This document shows, one piece after another, positions 1 to 5,060 of a stretch of DNA of 7,274 bases. Location of the stretch: NCBI GenBank assembly GCA_013140875.1, contig JABFSB010000381.1, positions 1 through 7,274 on the forward strand, read 5' to 3'. Below the pieces are notes generated by a model. The model was not told the origin of the DNA. It was given only the letters and a program-made list of their open reading frames with translations, and searched no databases. Origin of the DNA: Acidobacteriota bacterium. Lineage in GTDB: Bacteria; Acidobacteriota; Blastocatellia; Pyrinomonadales; Pyrinomonadaceae. Positions within the stretch are counted from its first letter, which is position 1; the number at the start of each line of letters is the position of its first letter. A program made the position numbers and the translations under genes.

Positions 1-877
1 GGTTTATAGATGAGAAATCGGCCACAACGTCGGGCGTGATATAGGCTTTCGGATCGCCCATTTCATATAGCAATTGCTCAGTCACGCCTGGAACGTTGAC
101 GCGGCCGCCGGTGCCATCGTGTTTGGTGACGACGAACTCACCGTTCGGCGAAGCTTCGACGATAGGGAAGCCGATGTTGGCCATGTCGGGAATGGACTGC
201 CAATCGTATTGGCAATTGCCGCCCGAAGATTGGGCACCACATTCGATAATGTGCCCGGCGATCGTGCCGGCCGAGACCAAATCCCACTGGTCGAATTTCC
301 ATCCGAATTCATGCATCAGCGGGCCGAGCGTCAAGCCTGTGTCCGTCAGGCGGCCGCCGATGACGATCTTTGCTCCGCCATCGAGCGCTTCGACGATGCC
401 GCTTGCACCGAGGTAAACATTGGCCGACTGCACCTTGTCGCGGATTTCGGACAGGTGCTCGCCGGTGTCCATGTTTTTTATCTCGACGCCTTTTGTGAGA
501 AACGAGTCGAGTTGGTCGAGAATGTCGTCGCCGGTTACGACGCCTATCTTGACTTTTCCTTTTAATCCTAATTCGCGGGCCGTATCGCGCACGGCCTCGG
601 CACAACCCAGGACGTTCACGCCGCCGGCGTTGGACATTACTTTTATGTTCTTCTCGACACAATCGGGAAGAATCTCGCGCATCAGCGAAACAAAGTCGCG
701 GGCGTATCCTGCGTTCGGGTCGCGGGAACGCTGTTTTTGCAGGATGCTCATGGTCACCTCGGCCAGATAATCGAGCATCAGATAATCGATCGGCCCTTTG
801 CGGACCTGATCAATCGGGGCCGTCAGCATATCGCCCCAAAAACCCTGGCCGCCTGCTACGCGAACTTTTTCCTTCAT
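1..877 (-). CDS. AtuA-family (DUF1446) protein, C-terminus beyond window
   Basis: An open frame of 292 codons runs from ATG at 877 off the left edge without a stop. The start is fixed by an in-frame TAG two codons upstream; there is no clear Shine-Dalgarno. The protein opens with VRVAGGQGFWGD (residues 5-16), then DYLMLDYLAEVTMSILQKQR (31-50), NAGGVN (83-88), VVTGDD (113-118), GGRLTDTG (174-181) and ECGAQSSGGN (212-221). These are hallmark blocks of the acyclic terpene utilisation AtuA family. Family members are cytoplasmic; AtuA is needed for citronellol/geraniol catabolism in Pseudomonas, and homologues often sit near acyl-CoA carboxylase genes, but the reaction is not well defined. Members usually run to about 450-600 residues, so the C-terminal part is missing here only because of the window edge. 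Neighbours in the window give no terpene or acyl-CoA context. Family assignment is firm; the substrate is unknown. Confidence 0.9.
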   Translation of the reverse strand, partial: MKEKVRVAGGQGFWGDMLTAPIDQVRKGPIDYLMLDYLAEVTMSILQKQRSRDPNAGYARDFVSLMREILPDCVEKNIKVMSNAGGVNVLGCAEAVRDTARELGLKGKVKIGVVTGDDILDQLDSFLTKGVEIKNMDTGEHLSEIRDKVQSANVYLGASGIVEALDGGAKIVIGGRLTDTGLTLGPLMHEFGWKFDQWDLVSAGTIAGHIIECGAQSSGGNCQYDWQSIPDMANIGFPIVEASPNGEFVVTKHDGTGGRVNVPGVTEQLLYEMGDPKAYITPDVVADFSSIN

Positions 878-887
878 AAGCTAACCA

Positions 888-945
888 TTAGAAAACAAAA
901 GAAAGAGACGGTCAACAACAGGCCTTTCAGCCGGTTGCCGCCGTC
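888..945 (-). terminator. Possible rho-independent terminator after the 976-1404 gene
   Basis: An imperfect stem-loop read on the minus strand: GACGG (907-911) pairs with CCGTC (941-945), CAAC (916-919) with GTTG (934-937), and GGC (921-923) with GCC (930-932). On the minus strand it is followed by a T-rich run (888-906, containing TTTTGTTTTCT). It lies in the 98-nt gap between the stop at 976 and the AtuA-family start at 877, so it would separate the two genes. The stem is interrupted, hence the modest confidence. Confidence 0.4.
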
Positions 946-975
946 CCTGCGTGGAACCGATATTAAATTTCTCGA

Positions 976-1404
976 CTATGGTTTCTGTTCGCCGTCACCC
1001 ACTACGGCTTCCTTTGTCGCCTTAGTGGCTTTCCTGGTTGCGTGCCAGACGCGTTTGGAAACCCATTTTGTCCCGTCCCAGGTCGTTTCCGTAAAATATT
1101 TTCCGCCTTCATAGGTCGCACCGGCCACATTTTCGGTCGTATCAACCGTATAATTGCCGATCTTTTTGGACGTCGAAGCAGTCTTTTTCGCTGCGTCGAC
1201 CGAAACATCCTTTGTCTTGTCGACCGCCTTTTCCAAATTGTCGGTGACAATCACTTGGGTCTTTTTTACCGTATCGACAGTCACGTCTTTTGTTTTCGAC
1301 GCGGCATCCTTGACCGCTTCCACTACTTGAGCGTTCGTTTGATTGTACGAAAACAATACAATGAAAAATAAAAACGCCAGTCCTGTTAAATTACGGTATT
1401 TCAT
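976..1404 (-). CDS. Secreted protein: LEA-like helical repeats plus an 11-residue Trp/Lys repeat
   Basis: 142 residues, ATG at 1404 with a strong ribosome site (AGAGGAGAA, 8 nt upstream). The N-terminus is a clear signal peptide (Lys/Arg start, hydrophobic residues 8-19, likely cleavage after A25 in TNA|Q). Residues 27-98 are rich in K, D, T, V and A, with the near-repeat KTKDVTVDTVKK (37-48) and KTKDVSVDAAKK (63-74); this resembles amphipathic LEA-type or YtxH-like sequence. Residues 100-132 hold three 11-residue units, GGKYFTETTWD, GTKWVSKRVWH and the degenerate ATRKATKATKE. The same unit occurs in the neighbouring 1567-1869 product, so the two genes are related through their C-termini. I do not recognise a named family. 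An envelope or extracellular binding or stress-protective role is possible but not shown. Confidence 0.85.
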   Translation of the reverse strand: MKYRNLTGLAFLFFIVLFSYNQTNAQVVEAVKDAASKTKDVTVDTVKKTQVIVTDNLEKAVDKTKDVSVDAAKKTASTSKKIGNYTVDTTENVAGATYEGGKYFTETTWDGTKWVSKRVWHATRKATKATKEAVVGDGEQKP

Positions 1405-1426
1405 AATTTACGTTCTCCTCTGTGTA

Positions 1427-1454
1427 ACAATATCGTTCGGTTTTCGCCGTTCAA
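1427..1454 (-). promoter_or_regulatory. Candidate sigma-70-type promoter for the 976-1404 gene
   Basis: Read on the minus strand, TTGAAC (1449-1454) and TATTGT (1427-1432) are separated by 16 nt, each matching the -35/-10 consensus at four of six bases. A start about 7 nt downstream would leave a short leader of around 15-20 nt containing the strong ribosome site. Position and spacing are right, but the matches are moderate. Confidence 0.35.
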
Positions 1455-1458
1455 GATC

Positions 1459-1490
1459 ATGTAGATGCACACGGCGTGCCAGACCTACAT
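1459..1490. promoter_or_regulatory. Dyad immediately upstream of the candidate -35
   Basis: ATGTAG (1459-1464) is the inverse of CTACAT (1485-1490), with an inner GCAC (1467-1470) / GTGC (1476-1479) pair. It begins 4 nt upstream (minus sense) of the candidate -35 of the 976-1404 gene and lies between that gene and the preceding terminator. It could be an activator or repressor site, or a chance hairpin. No protein can be assigned. Confidence 0.25.
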
Positions 1491-1504
1491 ATGGTGCAGC
1501 TCAC

Positions 1505-1541
1505 AAAAAGCGAGGGCCGCCTGAAATGATTCAGGCGGCCC
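1505..1541 (-). terminator. Rho-independent terminator of the 1567-1869 gene
   Basis: A perfect 12-bp inverted repeat, GGGCCGCCTGAA (1514-1525) and TTCAGGCGGCCC (1530-1541), closes a 4-nt loop. On the minus strand it is followed within 4 nt by TTTTT (1505-1509). It starts 25 nt after the stop codon of the 1567-1869 gene. There is no T-run on the plus side, so it acts on the minus strand only. Confidence 0.85.
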
Positions 1542-1566
1542 ATTCAACGATCACTTCCCACTGATG

Positions 1567-1869
1567 TTAGTAAACAACTTTCTTGGTTCGGCTGACGACT
1601 TTTCGGCCGGTCTTCCACGATTTTTTACCGACCCATTTTGTTCCGTGCCATGTTTTTACGGCAACCCACTTTCCACCCCTGTATACTTTTTTAGTGACCC
1701 ACTTACCGCCGGCATAACCGCGGCGGATGACGCCTTTTTTACGACGGGTCGTCCTGACGGTCTGGGCCTGGGCCGAAACGGATGTGTCCGAGGTTGAAAT
1801 AGAATTGGCAACGAACGGAACGGAAACGAGTAACGTGAACGCAAAAACCAGAGCAGTTAATTTCTTCAT
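1567..1869 (-). CDS. Small secreted, highly basic protein made of 11-residue Trp/Lys repeats
   Basis: 100 residues from ATG at 1869. A TTG two codons further upstream (1875) is open, but the ribosome site GGGAG lies 7 nt before the ATG and only 1 nt before the TTG, so the ATG is chosen. A signal peptide is evident (MKKLTALVFAFTLLVSVPF), with likely cleavage after A35 (AQA|Q) or near A21. The mature protein is very basic. Residues 54-97 form four consecutive 11-residue units: GGKWVTKKVYR, GGKWVAVKTWH, GTKWVGKKSWK and the degenerate TGRKVVSRTKK. The pattern is G-[GT]-K-W-V-x-x-K-x-[WY]-x, with aromatic and hydrophobic residues alternating with Lys, as expected of short beta strands joined by Gly turns. 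Two such units recur in the next gene downstream. A polyanion- or surface-binding role is conceivable. No known family is recognised. Confidence 0.85.
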   Translation of the reverse strand: MKKLTALVFAFTLLVSVPFVANSISTSDTSVSAQAQTVRTTRRKKGVIRRGYAGGKWVTKKVYRGGKWVAVKTWHGTKWVGKKSWKTGRKVVSRTKKVVY

Positions 1870-1912
1870 GATCAATCTCCCTTAGTGTTCGAAAAATAGG
1901 ACCTTCGTCATC

Positions 1913-1947
1913 TTAAGTCTTTCTAAGTACTTGCAGTTAGACCTTAA
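1913..1947. promoter_or_regulatory. Weak dyad in the upstream region of the 1567-1869 gene
   Basis: TTAAGTCT (1913-1920) and AGACCTTAA (1939-1947) are inverted apart from one extra base, and the palindrome AAGTACTT (1925-1932) lies between them. The block sits 44-78 nt upstream of the start codon, where a promoter or operator is expected. No convincing -35/-10 pair could be chosen. Confidence 0.2.
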
Positions 1948-1951
1948 TTGT

Positions 1952-2000
1952 AAACAAAAACCGCGGCGTTTTAAAGGAACGATGCTCAGGCAAAGCCGCG
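1952..2000 (-). terminator. Probable terminator of the 2048-2554 gene
   Basis: Read on the minus strand, CGCGGC (1995-2000) pairs with GCCGCG (1962-1967), extended by three A-T pairs past a one-base bulge. It is followed by GGTTTTTGTTT (1952-1962). It begins 47 nt after the stop codon of the 2048-2554 gene. The loop is long (about 20 nt), which lowers confidence, but the GC stem plus T-tract is typical. Confidence 0.5.
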
Positions 2001-2047
2001 AAGCAGCCGTCTAAAGAACGAAAACACGGCTTCGATCGATATGAATT

Positions 2048-2554
2048 CTAATAGATACGTTTTCGGGAAGGTTCGTTCTGGCGGTGTGCTTCTTGTTGGG
2101 CGGCGGCTTTTGCCAGACTGTCGGTAATGCTGAGAGTGTTTCGCACCGAACTTATGGCCGCTTTGAAGTCACGGCATTCCATCATCGCCTCGGTATCGCC
2201 GACAAAGACCCAGGAATCCATCGGGAGTTTGAGCCGGCGTTCGAGGTGCTCGGCAAATTGGCGGACCGTTTTCCATTCCGTGGTCCGGTCGTAATCGAAT
2301 TCGACGCTGGCGAGCCGGTCGTGATAAAAACCGGTCCATATTTCTTCCAGGTTGGAAAGATCGGGTTTTGGCGTTGCCGCCGCGCCTGCATTGTTGGAGG
2401 TGCTTGCAAACGTGAGGTTTAGGTCTTCTCGCGACGCTCCGAGTTTGATGCCGTGAATCGCCGGCAGGTCCGACAAGCTCATGCTGCAGATCGCTTGACC
2501 CGAAACCTGCAAACAGCAGCCGACAACAAAGATTCCGACGAGAAAGTACTTCAC
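2048..2554 (-). CDS. Exported hypothetical protein with a 'GIKLG' opening motif
   Basis: 168 residues, GTG start at 2554. An in-frame TGA lies just upstream and the next Met (residue 25) would remove the signal sequence, so GTG is the only sensible start. AGGGG sits unusually close to it (1 nt), with GAAAGAG further up. The N-terminus is an export signal. It is either a lipoprotein (VVGC, Cys13) or SPase I-cleaved near residues 19-21. The mature part opens with LPAIHGIKLGASREDL (30-45), then a region with FYHDRLASVEFDYD (76-89), TTEWKTVRQFAEHLERRLKL (91-110), PMDSWVF (111-117) and ECRDF (126-130). Small secreted acidobacterial proteins often have this order: a G-x-x-LG opening, a 'dgrl..v...Y' strand, W/F helix, LP..W and a Cys. 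The C-terminus is charged (SRKRIY). Function unknown. Confidence 0.8.
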   Translation of the reverse strand: MKYFLVGIFVVGCCLQVSGQAICSMSLSDLPAIHGIKLGASREDLNLTFASTSNNAGAAATPKPDLSNLEEIWTGFYHDRLASVEFDYDRTTEWKTVRQFAEHLERRLKLPMDSWVFVGDTEAMMECRDFKAAISSVRNTLSITDSLAKAAAQQEAHRQNEPSRKRIY

Positions 2555-2611
2555 GCCCCTACTCTTTCACGAAAATGTAAAATTGTGTGTCTGGCAGCCT
2601 ACAAATGCAAT

Positions 2612-2687
2612 GCGGAAGCCCGCACGTTAGTAAGGACGTAATGAACAACGTTGGATGTTGCGCCCTTGCTAACGCTCGGGCTTCTGT
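2612..2687. repeat. 76-nt palindromic repeat, copy A (upstream of lipoprotein gene)
   Basis: Two 30-nt arms (2612-2641 and 2658-2687) are imperfect inverses around a 16-nt loop (2642-2657, containing CAACGTTG). The outer pairing is GAAGCCCG with CGGGCTTC. Copy C at 3383-3458 has the same arm length, loop length and near-identical loop, so this is one repeat family in direct orientation. It lies between the divergent starts at 2554 and 2922, and no T-run follows it on either strand. Confidence 0.85.
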
Positions 2688-2780
2688 CTCCCTTTCGCGT
2701 ACTTTTCGCGTGTTTCGCGTGCAAAAATGCTTTACAGGACACGTTGAATGTTACGCCCTTGCTGACGCGCGGGCTTCCGC
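2688..2780. repeat. Composite repeat segment with half-palindrome, copy B
   Basis: Begins CTCCCTTTCGCGT, runs through a TTTCGCGTG-rich stretch and GCAAAAATGCTTTA, then ends in a 30-nt half arm (2751-2780) that differs from the right arm of copy C at one base. The same order and length recur at 3509-3600, so this is a direct repeat of about 92 nt. The remaining 2781-2921 up to the lipoprotein gene has a small extra GGGCTTCGG fragment at about 2790-2798. No convincing promoter was seen there. Confidence 0.8.
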
Positions 2781-2921
2781 GATAGAAGTGGGCTTCGGTA
2801 ACAAAACGCGCGCTCCTGACATAAAACGGGCGGCTTTGGCAATCGTTGGCTGGTTTTCCGTCATGATATTGGTTGAAGGTTTTGTTTGAACGAGACTGAT
2901 GACGTTGAGAGGGCCGTGGGA

Positions 2922-3350
2922 ATGAAGATCTTTATTATTTTTGTCGCGATATTTGCGGTTTCGGGGTGTGGGCCGGTGGTTGGGCCGAGGGAGAGCCCGG
3001 CGGAGGTTATCCGGGCGCATATCGAGGCGATGAATCGTGAAGACCTTGAGGCGGCGATGTCGTATATTGATTCCGACGGCCCGAACTACGCGATCACGCG
3101 AAGTACGACCGAGCAATTATTCAAGGTTTACGACATTCGCTACTCGGTCGAGGTGCTTGGACAGGTGACTTCGGAAAAAAAAGGCGAAGTGCGGATGAAG
3201 GTCATCCAAACAACCCAAAAGATCGCCGGGCCTGCGTTCGCCGACAATAAAATTACCATGTATTACGTGCTCAAAGAAGGCTGGTTCTCGTGGAAGATCG
3301 TCAGCACCGAGGTTCTCAGCGGAGAATATCTTAAACCGAACACGCCGTGA
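2922..3350 (+). CDS. Small lipoprotein, NTF2/SnoaL-like by pattern
   Basis: 142 residues from ATG at 2922, preceded by AGAGGG 8 nt upstream. The frame is open to a TTG at 2886, but that would put 12 polar residues ahead of the signal sequence. The N-terminus MKIFIIFVAIFAVSGCG is a lipoprotein signal with lipobox VSGC (Cys16). Residues 25-50 (SPAEVIRAHIEAMNREDLEAAMSYID) form the first helices typical of NTF2/SnoaL-like or DUF4878-like lipoproteins. Then come strands around YDIRYSVEVLG (70-80), EVRMKVIQTT (89-98), KITMYYVLKEG (110-120) and WFSWKIVSTEV (121-131), which fit the curved sheet of that fold. Such proteins are membrane-anchored with mostly unknown ligands. The gene is isolated between two copies of a composite repeat. 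Fold assignment is by pattern only. Confidence 0.8.
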   Translation: MKIFIIFVAIFAVSGCGPVVGPRESPAEVIRAHIEAMNREDLEAAMSYIDSDGPNYAITRSTTEQLFKVYDIRYSVEVLGQVTSEKKGEVRMKVIQTTQKIAGPAFADNKITMYYVLKEGWFSWKIVSTEVLSGEYLKPNTP

Positions 3351-3382
3351 TTCTGAAGTACACCGTTTTTCCGATCCGAAAT

Positions 3383-3467
3383 GCAGAAGCCTGCACGTTA
3401 GTAAGGGCGTAATGGACAAAGTTGGATGTTACGCCCTTGCTGACGCGCGGGCTTCTGCACTTTTTTT
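3383..3467 (+). terminator. Palindromic repeat copy C plus T7: likely terminator of the lipoprotein gene
   Basis: Arms 3383-3412 and 3429-3458 pair at 26 of 30 Watson-Crick positions plus three G-U wobbles in the plus-strand RNA, with a 16-nt loop. The stem is followed after 2 nt by seven Ts (3461-3467). It begins 33 nt after the lipoprotein gene's stop codon. The stem is far longer than a typical intrinsic terminator, and the element is a member of the local repeat family, so the terminator role looks co-opted. Confidence 0.65.
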
Positions 3468-3547
3468 GCCCTCGAAATACGCGAAATACACGAAAAAGAA
3501 ATTATTTTCTCCCTTTCGCGTGCTTTCGCGTGTTTCGTGGGCAAAAA
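3463..3547. repeat. Second imperfect palindrome (CGAAA/TTTCG-rich)
   Basis: TTTTTGCCC (3463-3471) is the inverse of GGGCAAAAA (3539-3547). The inner parts also mirror each other: CGAAATACGCGAAA (3473-3486) against TTTCGCGTGTTTCG (3524-3537). Together they give an imperfect stem of about 34 bp around an AT-rich centre. The left arm shares its T-run with the terminator above. Only the right half of this element is present at the upstream locus (about 2690-2728). Confidence 0.7.
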
Positions 3548-3600
3548 TGCTTTAGTGATTACGCTGGATGTTACGCCCTTGCTGACGCGCGGGCTTCTGC
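3509..3600. repeat. Direct copy of the 2688-2780 composite segment, with half-palindrome copy D
   Basis: Starts CTCCCTTTCGCGTG and ends with a 30-nt half arm (3571-3600) identical to the right arm of copy C (3429-3458). It matches 2688-2780 in order and length, with scattered substitutions, mainly between 3554 and 3566. The left arm and loop start of the full palindrome are absent, so this is a half element. Confidence 0.8.
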
Positions 3601-3650
3601 ATTTGGAGCGCGGGCTTCGGCATTTGGAGGGCGGGCTTCCGCATTGATTT
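3588..3650. repeat. 21-bp tandem repeat, three units
   Basis: Units start at 3588, 3609 and 3630. The first two differ at one base of 21 (CGCGGGCTTC then T/G then GCATTTGGAG). The third keeps GCGGGCTTC-CGCATT and then decays. The unit is the terminal part of half arm D plus ATTTGGAG, so the array looks like slippage from the end of the palindrome family. Confidence 0.75.
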
Positions 3651-3740
3651 GAATTAGGCTATATTCAGATGTTCCGGCGGTGGTTCTTTGTCGGAGTTCC
3701 CGATCTTAACGAAAGATGATAGACGGCGATAGTTGTAACA
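3651..3740 (+). other. Leader region of the NRAMP-like operon
   Basis: This 90-nt stretch between the tandem repeats and the start at 3741 must carry the operon's promoter, unless transcription reads through the upstream hairpins. A TATATT at 3660-3665 is a fair -10 candidate, but its -35 would fall in the last repeat unit (about 3637-3642, TTCCGC, a poor match). There is no strong ribosome site before 3741. No riboswitch-like structure (for example a Mn-sensing yybP-type) was recognised. Confidence 0.25.
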
Positions 3741-5048
3741 ATGGATTTGTCACGCCTTACACCCAAGCGGCTGGTGCGGGACACGCGCGGATCGTTTGCG
3801 CGGCTGGGCCGTCGTCTGTCGAACTATCGATTCTTTGCATATCTGGCCATCCTCGGGCCGGGATTGATCGCCGCCAACGCGGGCAATGACGCCAGCGGAA
3901 TCGCTACCTACTCATCGGCCGGAGCGGCATATGGATATTCGCTGCTGTGGGTCTTTATTCCGATGACGATCAGCCTGATCGTCGTGCAGGAGATGTGCGT
4001 GCGAATGGGCGTGGTCACCGGTCAGGGTTTAGCCGACCTGATCCGCGAACAGTTCGGCGTGCGGTGGACGGCGTTCGTTATGCTGGCCTTGCTTGTGGCG
4101 AACACCGGCGTAATCATCTCGGAATTTGTCGGTATAGCTCAGGCGTCGGAACTGCTCGGCATTCCGCGATTTATTTCGCTGCCGCTGGCTGGCGGATTTG
4201 TCTGGTGGCTGGTGGTCAAGGGATCGCAAAAGCGCGTCGAGCGAGTCTTTCTGGCGATGTCGCTGATCTTTTTTACTTATATAGTTTCGGCGTTTCTGGC
4301 TAAACCGGACTGGTCGCTGGCCGCCGCCGGCTTTGTCGAACCGACATTCAGGACGGATACCGTTTATCTTTTCACCATCATGGCGCTGATCGGCACGACC
4401 ATCACGCCGTTCATGCAGATCTTTGTGCAATCGTCGGTCGTCGAACGCGGAATGGATAAGGACGACCTGCCGCTGGCGCGTGCGGACGTGATCGTGGGAA
4501 CCGTTTTCGCGTGTGCGATCGCCGCATTTATTATGATCGCCACCGCCGCCACTCTTCACACCCGCGGGGTTTTTGAAATAGATTCTGCCCGGACGGCGGC
4601 GGAATCGCTCGCACCGGTTGCGGGCCAGTACGCCAAATATCTGTTCGCCGTCGGTCTGTTCGGTGCCGCCATGCTGGCGATGGGCGTGCTTCCGCTCTCG
4701 ACCGCGTACTCGGTCAGCGAAGCGCTGGGTTTTGAAAAAGGGCTGTCGCGCACTTTCCGCGAAGCTCCGACATTTCTCGGTATATTTACAGCTCTGATAC
4801 TCGTTGGATGCCTTGTTGCGCTGATACCGGGAATTCCGCAGATCAAACTGCTCCTCTTTACTCAATGTATCAACGGCCTGCTTTTGCCGATCGTCCTCGG
4901 CGCCGTCGTAACGCTCGCAAACAACGAAGAGATAATGGGCAAAAACAAGAACACACTCGTCTTCAACCTGCTGGCCTGGACGATAACCGGAACAGTATCA
5001 GTGCTTTCGCTGCTGTTGATCGGCAAAACGATAGCTGATATGTTTTAG
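3741..5048 (+). CDS. Divergent NRAMP-superfamily divalent metal transporter
   Basis: 435 residues with about 11 hydrophobic segments, the usual NRAMP size and topology. NRAMP proteins are inner-membrane proton-coupled importers of Mn2+, Fe2+ and similar ions. TM1 reads GPGLIAANAGNDASGIATYS (39-58), where classical members have D-P-G-N; here it is D50-A-S-G53, with an Asn before the Asp. TM6 reads IGTTITPFMQ (217-226), where classical members have G-A-x-x-M-P-H; Thr219, Thr222 and Phe224 replace Ala, the metal-coordinating Met and His. The loop LPLARADVIVGTVFA (243-257) and the TM2-3 part VVQEMCVRMGVVTGQGLADLIR (81-102) are family-typical. Lack of the Met suggests altered selectivity, perhaps Mg2+ or broad specificity, as described for NRAMP-related Mg transporters; this is inference. 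ATG at 3741 gives a basic 30-residue cytoplasmic lead. It is 12 nt from the next gene, so an operon. Confidence 0.88.
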   Translation: MDLSRLTPKRLVRDTRGSFARLGRRLSNYRFFAYLAILGPGLIAANAGNDASGIATYSSAGAAYGYSLLWVFIPMTISLIVVQEMCVRMGVVTGQGLADLIREQFGVRWTAFVMLALLVANTGVIISEFVGIAQASELLGIPRFISLPLAGGFVWWLVVKGSQKRVERVFLAMSLIFFTYIVSAFLAKPDWSLAAAGFVEPTFRTDTVYLFTIMALIGTTITPFMQIFVQSSVVERGMDKDDLPLARADVIVGTVFACAIAAFIMIATAATLHTRGVFEIDSARTAAESLAPVAGQYAKYLFAVGLFGAAMLAMGVLPLSTAYSVSEALGFEKGLSRTFREAPTFLGIFTALILVGCLVALIPGIPQIKLLLFTQCINGLLLPIVLGAVVTLANNEEIMGKNKNTLVFNLLAWTITGTVSVLSLLLIGKTIADMF

Positions 5049-5060
5049 CACACACTCAGT

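Noticed and set aside
74..565. Plus-strand open frame of 163 codons opposite the AtuA-family gene
   Set aside because: The minus strand encodes the conserved AtuA motifs through the same bases; this frame is its complement in shadow.
2612..2780. Possible CRISPR array
   Set aside because: Repeat copies are palindromic, irregularly spaced and partial, with no series of equal-length unique spacers and no cas genes in the window.
2587..2889. Plus-strand open frame of 100 codons containing ALADARASA
   Set aside because: It is a translation of repeat copies A and B, has no ribosome site, and its peptide (YALADARASA) recurs in a second frame only because the DNA repeats. Not a gene.
3117..3419. 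Minus-strand open frame of 100 codons overlapping the lipoprotein gene
   Set aside because: It starts inside the palindromic repeat and runs antisense to the lipoprotein gene. No domain or ribosome site.
3422..3652. Plus-strand open frame of 76 codons with ALADARASA and ARASAFG repeats
   Set aside because: It lies wholly in the repeat block 3422-3652 and its repetitive peptide reflects the DNA tandem units. Such frames are prone to being annotated as spurious proteins.
4029..4865. Minus-strand open frame of 278 codons opposite the NRAMP-like gene
   Set aside because: It is antisense to a clearly conserved membrane protein. The product is Arg/Gln/His-rich with no recognisable domain, as expected from the shadow of a GC-biased coding strand.
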